Assembly (NCBI RefSeq): GCF_051603425.1
Contig: NZ_CP194411.1
Span: 2,356,001 to 2,420,000, forward strand
DNA: 64,000 nucleotides
Direction: 5' to 3'
Source of the DNA: Selenomonas sputigena_A
GTDB taxonomy: Bacteria > Bacillota > Negativicutes > Selenomonadales > Selenomonadaceae
The notes beneath the pieces are model-generated. The model had not been told where the DNA came from. It worked only from the letters and a program-made list of their open reading frames with translations, and did not search any database. The translations under genes were made by a program, and so were the position numbers. Shown here one piece after another: positions 44,292 through 51,293 of this stretch (positions are counted from its first letter, which is position 1; every line of letters begins with the position of its first letter).

Positions 44292-45028
44292 ACTTCGTAG
44301 CCCCGCGGCGTAATCATATATCCTTCCTTCATATAGGTGCGGCTATTGCCGATGATGACAAGCGAGAACATGTCAATCTTCTCCTTCGTGAAATCCTCCA
44401 GTGTCGAAATCGTTTTGCTCTCGGCATCACGCGCCGCATGGTTCACAATGCCAACGGGCGTATCTGCCGCACGGCAGCCGAGGAAGATTTCGCGTATCTC
44501 CTCGATATTCTGCACGCGTTTCTTGCTTTTGGGATTGTAGAGCGCGACGACGAAATCAGCTTCTGCCGCAGCCTTGGCACGCTTTTTGATAAGCTCCCAA
44601 GGCGTCAACAAATCGCTGAGACTGATGACGGCAAAATCGTGCATGAGCGGTGCCCCCAAAATGGAAGCTGCCGCATTCACAGCGGAAATGCCGGCGATGA
44701 CGCCGCCGAATTTGGGGCGATCGCCCGCCTCGCGCTGCAGGAGAAGCTCCAAGACGAGCCCTGCCATGCCGTAGACGCCGGAATCGCCGCTCGAGACGAC
44801 GACGGTATCCTTACCCTTCGCCGCCGTTTCCACTGCCATGCGGCAGCGGTCAATCTCCTGCATCATGCCCGTACCGATGACCTCGCGCTCACCGATAAGT
44901 TCGTCGATGAGCTTGATATACGTCGTATATCCCGCGACAACGATCGCTTCCTCAATCGCCCGCTTCGCGCGAGGCGTCATATCTTCCAAGCTGCCGGGAC
45001 CGATGCCCACCACTGTTATTTTTGCCAT
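44288..45028 (-). CDS. cbiH: Cobalt-precorrin-3 C17-methyltransferase
   Basis: SAM-dependent methylation at C17 together with ring contraction, forming cobalt-precorrin-4. 246 residues of the tetrapyrrole methylase family: VGIGPGSLEDMTPRAKRAIE at the N-terminus, VVSSGDSGVYGMAGLVLE and a C-terminal VIIGNSRTY. It has none of the C-terminal iron-sulphur extension found in some CbiH60 proteins. Overlaps cbiJ and cbiG, so the three are translationally coupled. Confidence 0.94.
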   Translation of the reverse strand: MAKITVVGIGPGSLEDMTPRAKRAIEEAIVVAGYTTYIKLIDELIGEREVIGTGMMQEIDRCRMAVETAAKGKDTVVVSSGDSGVYGMAGLVLELLLQREAGDRPKFGGVIAGISAVNAAASILGAPLMHDFAVISLSDLLTPWELIKKRAKAAAEADFVVALYNPKSKKRVQNIEEIREIFLGCRAADTPVGIVNHAARDAESKTISTLEDFTKEKIDMFSLVIIGNSRTYMKEGYMITPRGYEV

Positions 45029-46071
45029 ACAAGCGCCACCGTCACTTTCTCGAATCTTGTTTTGGCAAGGGCAAGTCTGCCTGACGAGACGCTCGCAAGT
45101 GCTGCGGCTTCCGCGACATTACCAATGCCGATATTTTCCTTGACAAAAGGAGACTCCGTAAGGCCATAAGCATCGATCGTCTCCTGCATTTTTTCATTGG
45201 AATAAAAACGGATTTCCCTCTTGAGCTCCGCTGCCAGAGCCAAAAGCCCCTCCTCAGCAGCCTTCGCCTCCGTACTCGCCAGAAGCGATACGTCTGCCAG
45301 GCTGCGGCCGACCTTCGTGAGCGCCGCCTCAAGCGCTGCACGAATCTCCGTCACCGTTGTTCCACGCCGGCAACCAATGCCGGCAACCAGGCGACGCGGT
45401 ATGAGATAGATGAGATTTTCGCACGGGTTACCCGCTTTTTCTGTAATCCATGCACTCAGAACCGTCGCCTCCAACGGCTCTTCTTCACGCAGAAAAGACG
45501 CCAAACCCATATCGTCAAGCCGCTTCTTATAAAAGCTCGCGCGCGACAGCTTTGCATCAATCACATAGCGGATCTCTTCTCCTTCCAGCACAGCGCGGTT
45601 GAAGCACTTGATCTGTTCCTTTGGGCAAGGGCGCAGGGCGAGGCGTGCGGCGACGACATCGACGGCGAGTTTCTTCTGCACATCTGTCGCCGTCGTTATG
45701 ACGGGATCGGCGCCGAGCGAAGCCGCCAGTTCACGCGTCAATTCATTTGCGCCGCCGATATGCCCTGACAGCAGACTGATGACGTGCCGAGCTTCTTCAT
45801 CGAGCACCAGGACAGCGGGATCTTGGAGTTTGCTCTGCAGAGAGCCTGCAATCATGCGCACGGCAATTCCCGTCGCCATGACAAAAATCAAGGCATCGTA
45901 TTGACGAAATGCTGCCGCAACCTGCGGCGCAAGGCGCTCATAAACACGCGTATCTTCCAGCCTTTCCTGCCCTTCCTTGACGAAGATATCAACACTCATG
46001 TCGAGCGCTGCTCGAACGCGAAGAGCCGTGCGCGTGCCGCGCGGCGTCGCCGTGAATACGGCGCACCTCAT
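45016..46071 (-). CDS. cbiG: Cobalt-precorrin-5A hydrolase
   Basis: Opens the delta-lactone of cobalt-precorrin-5A and releases acetaldehyde, the step specific to the anaerobic pathway. 351 residues with the three CbiG regions: N-terminal domain (ATPRGTRTALRV), the central VMATGIAVRMIAGSLQSKLQ with LLSGHIGGANELTRELA, and the C-terminal GIGCRRGTTVTEIRAALEAA. Its presence, with cbiD, shows the early-cobalt-insertion (oxygen-independent) route. Overlaps cbiF upstream by 4 bases and cbiH by 13. Confidence 0.95.
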   Translation of the reverse strand: MRCAVFTATPRGTRTALRVRAALDMSVDIFVKEGQERLEDTRVYERLAPQVAAAFRQYDALIFVMATGIAVRMIAGSLQSKLQDPAVLVLDEEARHVISLLSGHIGGANELTRELAASLGADPVITTATDVQKKLAVDVVAARLALRPCPKEQIKCFNRAVLEGEEIRYVIDAKLSRASFYKKRLDDMGLASFLREEEPLEATVLSAWITEKAGNPCENLIYLIPRRLVAGIGCRRGTTVTEIRAALEAALTKVGRSLADVSLLASTEAKAAEEGLLALAAELKREIRFYSNEKMQETIDAYGLTESPFVKENIGIGNVAEAAALASVSSGRLALAKTRFEKVTVALVWQK

Positions 46072-46826
46072 TTGCTTGCTTCACGGAACATATGGCTGAA
46101 CTCCGGTGCATAAAGGCGCGAAAGTTCATAGTCCGCCCCAAGGCAGCGACTGACGACGATCATCGCCGTACGGTCGATTCCCTTATCGGCGATTTCCGCC
46201 ACAATCGTTTCCAACGTAGCGCGCACGATTTTCTGCTCCGGCCACGAAGCGCGCTGCACGATGGCGATCGGTGTATCCGGTGCATAACCGCCCGCAATGA
46301 GTTCTTCCACGACATCAGAAAGCATCGTGATGCTGAGAAAGATGCACATCGTCGCCTGATGCGAGGCGAGCGAACGCAGCTTCTCCCGCTCAGGCACAGG
46401 CGTGCGCCCCTCGTTGCGCGTGATGATGACCGTCTGCGAGATTCCCGGCAAGGTGTACTCCTGCTTCAAAGCGGCTGCCGTCGCGAGAAAGGAGCTCACA
46501 CCCGGCACGACCTCGAAATCGATGTTCTTCTTCTTGAGCACATCCATCTGCTCTTGAATCGCACCGTAAATGCTCGGATCACCCGTATGGAGACGCACGA
46601 CCATAAGACCTTTCGCCACGGCCTTTTCAATCGTTTCAATGACCTCGGGAAGCGTCATGGAAGCGGAATCGTGAATCTCAGCACCCGCCTTGGCAAAATC
46701 AAGAAGCGCCGGGTTGACGAGAGAGCCCGCATAGATGATGACGTCCGCTGCCTGCAGGAGCCGATGCCCCTTGAGCGTAATAAGCTCGGGATCGCCCGCG
46801 CCTGCGCCGACAATGTATACCTGCAT
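46068..46826 (-). CDS. cbiF: Cobalt-precorrin-4 C11-methyltransferase
   Basis: SAM-dependent methylation at C11. 252 residues of the tetrapyrrole methylase family: VGAGAGDPELITLKG at the N-terminus, VVRLHTGDPSIYGAIQEQ in the middle and VVPGVSSFLATAAALKQEY. All typical for CbiF/CobM. It overlaps cbiG by 4 bases and lies 13 bases after cbiT. Confidence 0.95.
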   Translation of the reverse strand: MQVYIVGAGAGDPELITLKGHRLLQAADVIIYAGSLVNPALLDFAKAGAEIHDSASMTLPEVIETIEKAVAKGLMVVRLHTGDPSIYGAIQEQMDVLKKKNIDFEVVPGVSSFLATAAALKQEYTLPGISQTVIITRNEGRTPVPEREKLRSLASHQATMCIFLSITMLSDVVEELIAGGYAPDTPIAIVQRASWPEQKIVRATLETIVAEIADKGIDRTAMIVVSRCLGADYELSRLYAPEFSHMFREASK

Positions 46827-46839
46827 ATTCTTCCTCCTG

Positions 46840-47427
46840 TTACACGTTTGCCTTATGGCAGGAAATGATATAGACGGGGTTTATCGCCTCCGCCATGTCG
46901 TAAGGACCTATCTTTCGCAGGCGATTCACCTGCACTTGAACGGTATCATAAAGATATCCTCTTTTCTTGCGCATATACGCGAGCGAGCTTGCAAGCGTCT
47001 GCACCGTGATACAATTTATAACAATAAAGCCGCCAGGCTTCAAGCGCGCATCGAGAAAATCCAGAATTTCTTCCAAACGGCTGCCCGTGCCGCCGATAAT
47101 TGCCGCATCGATTCTTTCGGGCAGCTGTTCCAAGCCTTTCGGTGCCTCGTTCTCAATGATCGTGAGATTTTCGACGCCAAACTTTTCCGCATTCTGTCGG
47201 ATGAGAGCCGCCGCTTCCGCCTTGCGCTCCACGGCGTAGACGTGCCCTTCCTTTGCCAGAAGCGCCGCCTCGATAGAAAGCGAACCCGTTCCTGCGCCGA
47301 TGTCACAAACGATGTCGGCTTTTCCGATCTTCGCTCCCGCCAAGGTCAATATGCGGATTTCTTTCTTCGTCATCGGCGCCTTGCCGCGAATGAACTCTTC
47401 ATCTTCAATGCCTAAAAAATGCTTCAT
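46840..47427 (-). CDS. cbiT: Cobalt-precorrin-6B C15-methyltransferase (decarboxylating)
   Basis: Rossmann methyltransferase that methylates C15 and removes the acetate carboxyl at C12. 195 residues with the SAM-binding VCDIGAGTGSLSIEAALLA (about 40-58) and the N-terminal IRILTLAGAKIG. It is separate from CbiE, as in most anaerobes; the two are fused as CobL in the aerobic pathway. It overlaps cbiE by 4 bases. Confidence 0.95.
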   Translation of the reverse strand: MKHFLGIEDEEFIRGKAPMTKKEIRILTLAGAKIGKADIVCDIGAGTGSLSIEAALLAKEGHVYAVERKAEAAALIRQNAEKFGVENLTIIENEAPKGLEQLPERIDAAIIGGTGSRLEEILDFLDARLKPGGFIVINCITVQTLASSLAYMRKKRGYLYDTVQVQVNRLRKIGPYDMAEAINPVYIISCHKANV

Positions 47428-48050
47428 GCTTTCACCACCAAAATACCATGAGAGATTTCTGGTACCAAGGATGCCCCGGCAAGGGTCGTATGAAGGATCT
47501 GCTCATCCTCGTACGAGAGCCGCGAACAGATATGGAGCTCCGACTCCGGCGGCCATCCCAGCTCTATGAGCCGTGGCGGAATCGTGCGAGAGTTATTCGT
47601 GCGGTCTGTCAAAAGTCCGAGCAGCGCCCCCTCCCTATAGGCAATTTCCTCCGCCTGCGGCACGCGTCCGTGAAAGGACGCGAGGCGCGCCTCGTGCCAA
47701 GGCAGGGCGAGCCGCGCGAATGCCACTTGCAAGGAGCTGACGCCGGGGATGACAACGAGTGTCTGCGGCGGAAACTCGCGCCGCAGAGCATCGAGCAACG
47801 AATAATAACCGGGATCGCCTGACACCATGACAACGACATGCGTCTTCTGCAGCTTCTCGCGAATAAATGCAAGCACAGCGGCAATATCACCGCGAATCGT
47901 CATCGTCTCCTGCCCCCGGCGCGCAAAATCCGCCAGAGCACGGCTGCCGCCGACGAGCACTTCCGCGCTCTCGATAGCGGCGCGCGCCGCCGGCAGGACG
48001 AAATCGGGATTGCCCGGCCCGATGCCCGCCACTACGATTCTATGTTCCAA
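47424..48050 (-). CDS. cbiE: Cobalt-precorrin-7 C5-methyltransferase
   Basis: SAM-dependent methylation at C5. 208 residues of the tetrapyrrole methylase family: VAGIGPGNPDFVLPAARAAI, GDPGYYSLLDALRREFP and VIPGVSSLQVAFARLALPW. It overlaps cbiD by 19 bases and cbiT by 4, so cbiD-cbiE-cbiT form one coupled unit. Confidence 0.95.
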   Translation of the reverse strand: MEHRIVVAGIGPGNPDFVLPAARAAIESAEVLVGGSRALADFARRGQETMTIRGDIAAVLAFIREKLQKTHVVVMVSGDPGYYSLLDALRREFPPQTLVVIPGVSSLQVAFARLALPWHEARLASFHGRVPQAEEIAYREGALLGLLTDRTNNSRTIPPRLIELGWPPESELHICSRLSYEDEQILHTTLAGASLVPEISHGILVVKA

Positions 48051-49135
48051 TGAAAATCCCCGCCTATCTCTTTCGCTGTTTCATCCATGCCCAAGAGTTC
48101 TCCCTTGAGCGTCGTCATCGCCGTACCGACGCGGAGGTCTTGGAATACGTACCGCTCGGCGCGTGCCGAAGCACGTGCGCAAAGGATATCGTAAACCCTC
48201 TGCAAACCGTATTTGGCAAAAAGCGGCAAGACCTCTTCCGTCGTCGTCGCCTCAAGGATACGACGCACAGCCGCTTGCGGCAAGCCTTCCGAAGCCGCAT
48301 AGGCAGCCAAAGCCTCCAAACGCCCATCAGCAATGCGGTTGTGTGTATAAAAGACACCCGCCGCAACTTTCGAAAGCTTGCCAATATGCCCGAAGAGCAA
48401 AACCCGCTTGAGCTTGCGCTCCGCCGCACGCTCCAACATGAAACCGATGAAATTGCTCGTCTGCACGATGGCTTCACGCGGCAAGCCGAAGCGCGCGGCT
48501 GCATTTTCCCCCATCTTTCCCGGCACAAAAATCTGCGTATCAAAACCTGCTGCAAGCGCCACATCGATTTGCGGCACAAGGGAGTTCTTAAACCCCTCCT
48601 CCGACATCGGACGCAAAACGCCTGTTGTGCCAATGACTGAAATACCGCCGATGATGCCAAGAATAGGATTCAGTGTGCGTTTCGCAAGCGCCTCACCCGC
48701 TGGAATAGAAATCGTGATATCGGCACTGCCATCCTTGCCGAGAACATCCTCCACGACATTCCCAATGAGCTGCCGCGGCCCCGGATTGATGGATGGCTCT
48801 CCCGGCGGTACGGACAGACCGGGCTTCGTAACCGTGCCGATACCGCGTCCCGCATGAAAGTGTACACCTGTCCCATTGGGGCGAATAACAACTTCCGTAA
48901 AAACAGAAACGCCATTCGTGATATCCGGATCATCGCCCGAAAACTTCACGACTTCGGCACGTGCTCCTGAAGGCGTACGGATGACCTCACGAATCGGGAT
49001 ATGAAGCGGCGTACCATCAAGTGCAGTGATATCCACAGTCTCGCAGTATTCCCCCGCAAGAAACAAAAGCGCAGCCTTCGTTCCCGCCGCTGCACAAGCT
49101 CCCGTCGTATAACCGTTCCGCATCTCCTTCGCCAT
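48032..49135 (-). CDS. cbiD: Cobalt-precorrin-5B C1-methyltransferase
   Basis: SAM-dependent C1 methylation specific to the anaerobic pathway. 367 residues. Signatures: RNGYTTGACAAAGTKAALL at the N-terminus, GRGIGTVTKPGLSVPPGEP, GIIGGISVIGTTGVLRPMSE and LLFGHIGKLSKVAAGVFYTH. I choose the ATG at 49135, preceded by a G-rich site (GGGGGAG) at 4 bases; the frame extends 12 codons upstream without support. It is the first biosynthetic gene of the cbi run, preceded by the structured repeat array rather than by a B12 riboswitch of its own. Confidence 0.96.
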   Translation of the reverse strand: MAKEMRNGYTTGACAAAGTKAALLFLAGEYCETVDITALDGTPLHIPIREVIRTPSGARAEVVKFSGDDPDITNGVSVFTEVVIRPNGTGVHFHAGRGIGTVTKPGLSVPPGEPSINPGPRQLIGNVVEDVLGKDGSADITISIPAGEALAKRTLNPILGIIGGISVIGTTGVLRPMSEEGFKNSLVPQIDVALAAGFDTQIFVPGKMGENAAARFGLPREAIVQTSNFIGFMLERAAERKLKRVLLFGHIGKLSKVAAGVFYTHNRIADGRLEALAAYAASEGLPQAAVRRILEATTTEEVLPLFAKYGLQRVYDILCARASARAERYVFQDLRVGTAMTTLKGELLGMDETAKEIGGDFHWNIES

Positions 49136-49170
49136 ACCGCTCCCCCCCACAACAACATTTTTATTGTACA

Positions 49171-49432
49171 ATGAAAGCCCAAGAAGTCAAGCCCTTGGCG
49201 CAGACTGATTGGCCGCTTTCATGTAAGGGCGACGCACAATGTCCACAAAGTGGATGTTTGTGCGTACAGCTTACAATGAAAGCCCAAGAAGTCAAGCCCT
49301 TGGCGCAGACTGATTGGCTGCTTTCATGTAAGGGCGACGCACAATGTCCACAAAGTGGATGTTTGTGCGTACAGCTTACAATGAAAGCCCAAGAAGTCAA
49401 GCCCTTGGCGCAGACTGATTGGCTGCTTTCAT
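49171..49432 (+). repeat. Copy C: tandem 105-bp array of the structured repeat
   Basis: Two and a half units with an exact 105-base period, starting at 49171, 49276 and 49381. Each unit is H1 (52 bases) then H2. In H1, ATGAAAGC pairs with GCTTTCAT, CCAA with TTGG, AGTC with GACT, GCC with GGC. In H2, GTAAG pairs with CTTAC, CGCACAA with TTGTGCG, TCCAC with GTGGA. A further decayed start of H1 is visible at about 49440-49465. Because 105 is a multiple of three, both strands are open in some frame, but I see no ribosome-binding site. It lies between the msrA-like gene and cbiD. Confidence 0.9.
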
Positions 49433-49489
49433 GAAAGTTTACCATAAAACCTCCAGAAATCAAGCACAGAGAGCAGCGCACAATATACA

Positions 49490-49518
49490 AGCCCCGGCAA
49501 GCGTGCGCCGCCGGGGCT
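49490..49518 (-). terminator. GC-rich hairpin after the msrA-like gene
   Basis: AGCCCCGGC pairs perfectly with GCCGGGGCT around an 11-base loop, 12 bases past the stop of the msrA-like gene. The T run is poor on the minus strand, so termination is uncertain; it may only stabilise or attenuate the transcript before cbiD. Confidence 0.45.
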
Positions 49519-49530
49519 CAGACTCTATTT

Positions 49531-50100
49531 TTATTGCAATATCCCAAGATCCCGCAGTCGCTTGAAATCAATCGTCGTCTTGCGGCGCGGATGGCGGGCA
49601 AGATATTGCTGCCGTTCCGGCTCAGCCGGATGAAAACTCCCCAGAGGCGCGGCCTTTGCATAGCAGCAGCGTGTCAGTCTCTTACTGTGGTTCGGGTCGT
49701 TGACTGTCACATTTGCTTCCGTTACAGCGGGCGGCCTGCCGCGGTTCATGATAAAATTCATGTGATATTCCACAAGAGGCGCATCTTCTGCGTCACTGTA
49801 GTATACACCGCTTTGATACATCGGCCCTTTCGCCGCACCCTGCCCATCTTTTTCGTAGGGGTTCACAACGGCAAAGAGAATATCGAGAAGCTGCGATATA
49901 TCCGTCTTCTTCGGGTTATAGGCGATTTCAAGTCCCATAATGGCGGAAATCCAGCCGCTCTTCACCGCATCATACGACGGCTCCTCTCTCTCCGCATTGA
50001 TATAACCCGTCCGCGTCGCAACGACGCCGGGCACATGGTCAAAAACCTCCTGCAGCTCATAGAAGCTGCCGCCGGAGACATAAAGCCGTTTCGTATACAA
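49531..50100 (-). CDS. MsrA-like protein lacking the catalytic cysteine
   Basis: A 189-residue protein aligned by eye with peptide-methionine (S)-S-oxide reductase: GGSFYELQEVFDHVPGVVAT matches the MsrA active-site segment, and DGQGAAKGPMYQSGVYY matches the substrate-binding loop. In true MsrA the segment reads GCFW with the catalytic Cys and a Glu five residues later. Here those positions are Ser12 and Gln17, so the usual sulfenic-acid chemistry should be impossible. A CC pair occurs near residue 145 but not at a catalytic position. It lies 3 bases after meaB and before the cbi genes, which suggests a role tied to B12 or mutase. Function unknown. Confidence 0.8.
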   Translation of the reverse strand: MYTKRLYVSGGSFYELQEVFDHVPGVVATRTGYINAEREEPSYDAVKSGWISAIMGLEIAYNPKKTDISQLLDILFAVVNPYEKDGQGAAKGPMYQSGVYYSDAEDAPLVEYHMNFIMNRGRPPAVTEANVTVNDPNHSKRLTRCCYAKAAPLGSFHPAEPERQQYLARHPRRKTTIDFKRLRDLGILQ

Positions 50101-50103
50101 GAA

Positions 50104-51288
50104 TCATCCCTCCCCTTCGGGATGCAGGAGATCGACATGGCGATCCGAAGCACGGTGAATGTCAAAGACGTGGATAAGCTCCGCCACTCCCTGCGAGGGC
50201 GATACCGCTCCCTTGAGGACAGCTTCCCGCACCTCCGGCATACGCCCCAAGATTACAGGATCGTCAAAGAACAGGTTGTGCAGATGCTCATCAATCATGC
50301 TGTTCATCCAATCAAGCAGCTGCCCTTCACGGCGCATTTTGAAAGCGCCGTTTTCCTTCGTCGTATTCTCGAAGATGCGTATGACATCCCAAAGCTCCTT
50401 GAGCCCTGTTTTTTCCAAAGCGGAAACGAGATAGGCATGCGTTTGCCAACCGCGCGTTGCAGGGCGGATGTACTCAATCATGCGCTCGTACTCGCCGCGT
50501 GCGACCTGCGCTTTCGTACGATTGTCGCCGTCTGCCTTGTTAATAACGATGGCATCGGCAAGCTCCATGATGCCCTTCTTGATGCCTTGAAGCTCATCTC
50601 CCGCTCCCGTCAAGACGACGAGCAGGAAGAAGTCGACCATCGAGCGAACCGTCGTTTCCGACTGCCCGACGCCAACGGTTTCGATGAGGATGACATCGTA
50701 GCCCGCCGCTTCACAAAGAAGCATTGTCTCGCGACTCTTCCTCGCAACGCCGCCCAAAGTGCCGCCGGCAGGCGACGGGCGGATGAACGCCTCTTCCCTG
50801 CGCGAAAGCGTGCCCATACGCGTCTTGTCTCCGAGAATGGAACCTTTTGTCACCGAACTTGTCGGATCGACCGTCAGAACGGCGACTCGATGCCCCATGT
50901 CGCAGAGCATATTGCCAAAAGCCTCGATCATCGTACTCTTGCCCGCTCCCGGAACGCCTGTAATGCCGATGCGCAGAGCCTTCCCCGTACGGCGAAGGAG
51001 CTCCTGCAGCACCCGCTGCGCCTTTGGGAAATGGCGCGGGCTATTGCTTTCGATGAGAGTGATGGCGCGGGAGAGAATCATTCGATCCCCCGCCGCAACC
51101 CCTTTCACATAGTCTTCCACATCAAGAATCATGCGATTTTTCCGGAATCCCGTTGTCCCCAAATCCGGGTTGATGTTGCCAACCGTCAGATCCTTGATGC
51201 CGTCAATGCCGCTCATGACGCTCGTGGCAAAATTCTTGTCCGCGTTTTCCGGCACCCAGTCCGGCTTCGTGTTCGTGTATTTCGCCAT
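50104..51288 (-). CDS. meaB: Methylmalonyl-CoA mutase-associated GTPase MeaB
   Basis: G3E-family P-loop GTPase chaperone that gates cofactor loading and protects or reactivates methylmalonyl-CoA mutase. 394 residues with GITGVPGAGKSTMIEAFGNM (Walker A), VDPTSSVTKGSILGDKTRM (switch), ETVGVGQSE (G3) and NKADGDN (G4). The N-terminal 60 residues are an extension beyond shorter homologues. It lies 5 bases after mutB, its partner, in a mutA-mutB-meaB unit. Confidence 0.96.
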   Translation of the reverse strand: MAKYTNTKPDWVPENADKNFATSVMSGIDGIKDLTVGNINPDLGTTGFRKNRMILDVEDYVKGVAAGDRMILSRAITLIESNSPRHFPKAQRVLQELLRRTGKALRIGITGVPGAGKSTMIEAFGNMLCDMGHRVAVLTVDPTSSVTKGSILGDKTRMGTLSRREEAFIRPSPAGGTLGGVARKSRETMLLCEAAGYDVILIETVGVGQSETTVRSMVDFFLLVVLTGAGDELQGIKKGIMELADAIVINKADGDNRTKAQVARGEYERMIEYIRPATRGWQTHAYLVSALEKTGLKELWDVIRIFENTTKENGAFKMRREGQLLDWMNSMIDEHLHNLFFDDPVILGRMPEVREAVLKGAVSPSQGVAELIHVFDIHRASDRHVDLLHPEGEG

Positions 51289-51293
51289 GGTTC

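Noticed and set aside
49171..49465. CRISPR array
   Set aside because: The 105-bp units repeat head to tail with no variable spacers and no cas genes nearby; each unit is two hairpins rather than repeat plus spacer.
49161..49490. Protein-coding gene in the 105-bp repeat (both strands open)
   Set aside because: Openness follows from a period divisible by three. There is no ribosome-binding site, and the changes between loci preserve base pairs rather than reading frame: copy A has a 2-base insertion.
49136..49530. A second cobalamin riboswitch in front of cbiD
   Set aside because: The B12 box and GCCACTG core present at 55936-56089 are absent here; the gap is filled by the hairpin array.
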